A DNA stretch of 64,000 bases from JALCLA01 sp965653565. Lineage in GTDB: Bacteria; Pseudomonadota; Gammaproteobacteria; Xanthomonadales; Xanthomonadaceae. Where the stretch lies: assembly GCA_965653565.1 (NCBI GenBank), contig CBFHAI010000010.1, positions 1 to 64,000 on the forward strand. The letters are read 5' to 3'. The notes below the pieces were generated by a model. That model was not told the origin of the DNA. It searched no databases and saw only the letters and a list, made by a program, of their open reading frames with translations. A program made the translations under genes and the position numbers. How positions within the stretch are numbered: position 1 is the stretch's first letter; every line of letters starts with the position of its first letter. This document shows, piece by piece, positions 62,801-64,000 of this stretch.

Positions 62801-64000
62801 ATGCAAGCAGAGTGCGCCAATACTGCCAGTCGGCCTCCAAGGCGGACGCAGGCGAACCTTGTGAGGCTGTGTGCGTCGCCCAATCGTGCGTGATGGGCTC
62901 GAGCAACGGGGCGCGGCCGTCGATGCGGCAGGCGAGCATTTCCTGCAAATCCGAAAGAAGCCACGCGGCGGCGGCCAGATCGACGATGAGGTGGTGTGCG
63001 ACGAACAACAGCACGCGACGGTCCGCCTGCAATCGTAGCAAATGTACGGCGAACAGCGAGCCGGTGCCGCTCTCGACGGCGAATGGCTGCTTTGCCAGCT
63101 GGTGCAGACGAGTTTGCAGTTGCTCGCTGCTCCAGCCCATGGCGTCGTACATCTTCAGACCTGCGCTGACCGATTCGCGCACTTGCTGCCTCGGTTCGCC
63201 GTCACCGACATGCAGAGCCACTCGCAGGATGTCGTGACGGGCGACCAGGTGATCGACGGCGGCGGCGATCACCGTTTCGGAAATTTCACCCGACAGCGAA
63301 AAAGCGGCGGCTACGTGATAGGCATCGCTGCCGGGCGCGGCAATCGCTTCGAACCAGATCGCGCGCTGCTCGGGCGAAAGCGGAAACGTCGCGGCGTGCA
63401 GGGTGACATCGTTGGCGACGATCGGCCTTTGGCTGTGCGCAACCGCGAAACCGCCTTCGCTCAATAGTGCGAGTACATCTGCGAGGTTCGCTCCTCCGAA
63501 CAATCGGTTCAGCGGCAGCGACACGCCGAACATATCCTCCACACGGGCCTGGAATTCCAGCAGAGCCAGTGAATCCATGCCGTAGTCCTGCAACGGCATC
63601 TGCGCATCGAATTGCTCCGGATCGATGCGCAGAATGCTCGCCAGGATATGCACGAAGCCCAGCCGTAGATCCTTGGATACGACTTCATCACGGCGAGGCG
63701 ATGCTTCGTCGGGGGAGCCGTCCATCCCGGCCTGCCACAGAGCATCGAGTTCCCCGCGCAGGTAGGACTGACGGCACGCGGCTCGCTGCAACTTTCCGCT
63801 CGATGTCTTGGGCAACCGCCCCGGCCGCAAGAAAACGATGTCCTCGACCGCCGCCTCGTGTTCATGTGCGATGACACGGCGCACCGCAGCGGCCACGTCG
63901 CCGAACTCGGCGCCGCTGAACCGTCGCTCTATTTCGGCGACGATCACGACGCCGTCTTCACCCTGGCGATTGACGGCGAATGCCGCCACGCAGCCGGCAT
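56859..64000 (-). CDS. NRPS (partial): FAAL-ACP-C-A1-PCP-C-A2(Cys)-PCP
   Basis: At least 2376 residues are present and the frame is open to the window edge, so the start is missing. Numbering is from the codon at 63989. The FAAL tail (1-95) has PKTSSGKLQR; ACP Ser140 (MDSLALLE). C1 (about 200-640) has HHLIVDL (332-338). A1 (about 670-1155) pocket is D V Y Y L G G I C K, not assigned. PCP1 has Ser1215. C2 (about 1272-1700) has canonical HHVVFDG. A2 (about 1715-2245) pocket is D L Y N F S L V W K, cysteine type. PCP2 has Ser2295, followed by a 45-residue tail. No epimerisation domain is present. It is fused to the next module by ATGA overlap. Confidence 0.93.
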   Translation of the reverse strand, partial: AGCVAAFAVNRQGEDGVVIVAEIERRFSGAEFGDVAAAVRRVIAHEHEAAVEDIVFLRPGRLPKTSSGKLQRAACRQSYLRGELDALWQAGMDGSPDEASPRRDEVVSKDLRLGFVHILASILRIDPEQFDAQMPLQDYGMDSLALLEFQARVEDMFGVSLPLNRLFGGANLADVLALLSEGGFAVAHSQRPIVANDVTLHAATFPLSPEQRAIWFEAIAAPGSDAYHVAAAFSLSGEISETVIAAAVDHLVARHDILRVALHVGDGEPRQQVRESVSAGLKMYDAMGWSSEQLQTRLHQLAKQPFAVESGTGSLFAVHLLRLQADRRVLLFVAHHLIVDLAAAAWLLSDLQEMLACRIDGRAPLLEPITHDWATHTASQGSPASALEADWQYWRTLLASPLPSFDPPLDRPRSIGRTLRGARLRFNLGTRRSKRIADFAQRRGITANAFVLSVYQLLLHRWCAQDDLLVAMPTVGRESLRPGAPLGHRIKPVLMRSSYVGGDRFEAFLQHTQHQLWEALQHRSLPFASLVERLSPERDSQRPSLAQAWFAWQRAPVRIDSRIPELLLGEGEGLVYGGIRWAPIALDHRDVPSELSLVMLEGAAGLSGVWEYAADLFDAVSIERLNERFAVLLDAALDDAACSVADLPLLSGAERALLLAHGRGPKLPPEFGTLPGRFFQRARSHPDLPALRESGREISYGQLASSVRKAAVVLRDAGVGPGDRVAVGMDRGSEFVIAVLAILTTGGVYVPLDPAYPAERLRYMLADAQPRLLIGTSGADGAIERSAAELDIANVPILQLDGGIDKPFDMPPQTTTDSAAYLLYTSGSSGLPKGTSCSHASVLNLLMDFDTRQPLAEGERCSWWTSISFDVSVYEIFSALLYGGTLCPVPDALRLDGPQLCRWLAQERIASAYMPPFLLDDLAAAVRLGKRHPLRRLLVGVEPIREQLLCEMRSALPGLVILNGYGPTEATICATVYEAPFEAKHQIAPIGSAPRNVELLVLDSRGELAPWGTAGELHIGGAGLAHGYWQRRALTAECFVPHRYAQQPGARVYRTGDIVRWWNDGTLGFLGRRDQQVKLRGHRVELGEIEAMLRELPQVRDVAVQAFGEGENRYLAAYYVLAEGGAGEPEDFIGLLREKLPAFMIPAHFLQVGALPLTPSGKLDRRALPIPHAALISGAAYVAPRGAIESTLAQHWAGLLGSPALSRNDNFFARGGHSLLAVRAMHDVNQTFGTALPVTVIFAAPTLAALAARIESHLTQTPVERVLPQRLDRSQWLPLSPQQRRLWLLQNLDPESTAYNVVWAASLQGELNRDALQSSLDALIARHESLRTSFHLFEGEARQRIHAPRSLPLTHEAIDLETLPARLTALACQPFDLTSPSILRAHLLRLSPQHHVLLLATHHVVFDGVHTTFLRDFGAFYAAHVAGAEPSLPQLDLQPVDLAHWQNALQTGPEFDRHLHYWREALAGEIAPLSLPTDRPRPPTPSLRGARHRFAWPTSLARKLQRYGREHGVTSFVTVLAAFQVLLSRLSGQETIHVGTPVVQSHLPMHDMVGCFVNTVVLRAELAGNPGFAKVVRDMQERTLGALLHQDLPFDVLVDAVERRRDPSRPPVFQVMFALLPDPWSELAWDTLKVSPIDVDAGGARFDLLLSVWEGDGRLTGSIEYATDLFDAPSVARLAQHLEILLDAALEAPETHILDLPLLSPAQRSLQLSRWNDTGVAAPAAQLLHQAFERQADLSPDVLAVVDEHDALSYCELECAANRLARTLESLGAAPGVDIAVLVPRNVQLVAALLGVVKSGAAYVPLESSLPAARMAQMLDALGVRHLITVGRCFERVRELRELVPGLTHVVCVDDIEACAAGMQIPGALLTTASIIAGQSPARMPTAARPADKAYTIFTSGSTGRPKGVVVQHAPAVNLCDWVNTTFDIGANDRLLFVTSPCFDLSVYDIFGALGAGATVRIASEEELREPEVLHRILCREAITFWNSAPAMLQQIEALFASPARHVAPAALRLVFLSGDWIPVQLPDAVRRAFPRALVVSLGGATEAAVWSNFHRVDEVRPEWSSIPYGKPLRGARYYILDKRMQPRPIGVPGDLYIAGDCLALGYAAAPALTAERFIPDPFDPRPGRRMYCTGDLAKFQADGTMIFLGRSDFQVKIRGYRIETGEIEHVLAKHPAVAAVAVVAREDVPGDKRLVAYVVPQQAATSELIAELRNEAARHLPEYMVPAAFVRLDALPLTSNGKLDRRALPAPEHAMETCKRVAPRNALEAEIAGLWARVLGHDGFGVTDNFFDVGGHSLSAFQIVSQARDSYGVELPLRVLFEAPTVEALAQNIQRAQTRAPSPQIELRAPLDAPSHDLSELLAQIENFPENGISNEGP

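Larger units (their letters stand above)
49367..64000. other. Nonribosomal lipopeptide biosynthetic gene cluster (right edge open)
   Basis: Five genes lie together: a phosphopantetheinyl transferase (plus strand) facing a minus-strand unit in which two NRPS genes, a type II thioesterase and a CPBP protease are chained by 4-nt overlaps. The unit runs off the window's right end. The assembly line is fatty acyl-AMP ligase tail-ACP-C-A1-PCP-C-A2-PCP and then C-A3-MT-PCP-TE. The predicted core is acyl-X-Cys-(N-methyl)Ser (inference from pocket residues). Confidence 0.85.

Overview
The window is GC-rich chromosomal DNA, almost fully coding, from a gammaproteobacterium of the Lysobacterales/Xanthomonadales (Lysobacter- or Rhodanobacteraceae-like). 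Four things point there: the order rpoE-rseA-rseB-rseC-mucD-lepA-lepB-DUF4845-rnc-era-recO; a 6-oxopurine-type methylthioinosine phosphorylase next to hpt and nagZ; holB followed by the type IV pilus pilZ; and intergenic heptamer and hairpin repeats typical of that order. The genus cannot be fixed from the sequence alone. No tRNA, rRNA, CRISPR array, insertion sequence or phage gene was seen.

Layout. 1-381 is a non-coding mosaic of five hairpins. 382-17330 is one long minus-strand series. Read in transcription order it is the envelope-stress sigma factor and its regulators (rpoE, rseA, rseB, rseC, mucD), then lepA, lepB, a DUF4845 membrane protein, rnc, era and recO, then an AsmA-like YdbH homologue with a YdbL-like lipoprotein, then rlmD, a CYTH enzyme, nagZ, hpt and methylthioinosine phosphorylase. 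17541-22040 (plus strand) encodes a fused beta-oxidation enzyme and a membrane GGDEF-EAL protein. 22063-23771 (minus) is a periplasmic binding-like protein with a beta-barrel porin. 23877-34715 (minus) is the fatty-acid synthesis supercluster: yceD, rpmF, fabH, fabD, fabG, acpP, fabF, pabB, pabC, mltG, tmk, holB, pilZ. It has the usual enterobacterial order except that plsX is absent between rpmF and fabH.

34864-49217 is mixed housekeeping DNA: a coiled-coil membrane protein and Maf, a family-39 glycosyltransferase with an Ig-like tail, a MoxR/DUF58/transglutaminase operon, a Slp lipoprotein, a SRPBCC protein with a sterol-desaturase-family enzyme, several small proteins, a pseudouridine synthase, an EF-hand protein, DbpA, an extended SDR and a DksA/TraR zinc-finger protein.

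49367-64000 (right edge open) is the accessory part: a nonribosomal lipopeptide gene cluster. It holds an EntD-like phosphopantetheinyl transferase, a CPBP membrane protease, a type II thioesterase and two NRPS genes. The assembly line reads [fatty acyl-AMP ligase]-ACP-C-A1-PCP-C-A2-PCP // C-A3-MT-PCP-TE. Pocket residues predict cysteine for A2 and serine for A3. A methyltransferase sits inside A3, and the thioesterase has Cys instead of Ser as nucleophile. The predicted product is a fatty-acylated tripeptide, acyl-X-Cys-(N-methyl)Ser, possibly released by intramolecular acylation (for example as a beta-lactone). I know of no described compound with this exact plan, so this is the most likely novel system here.
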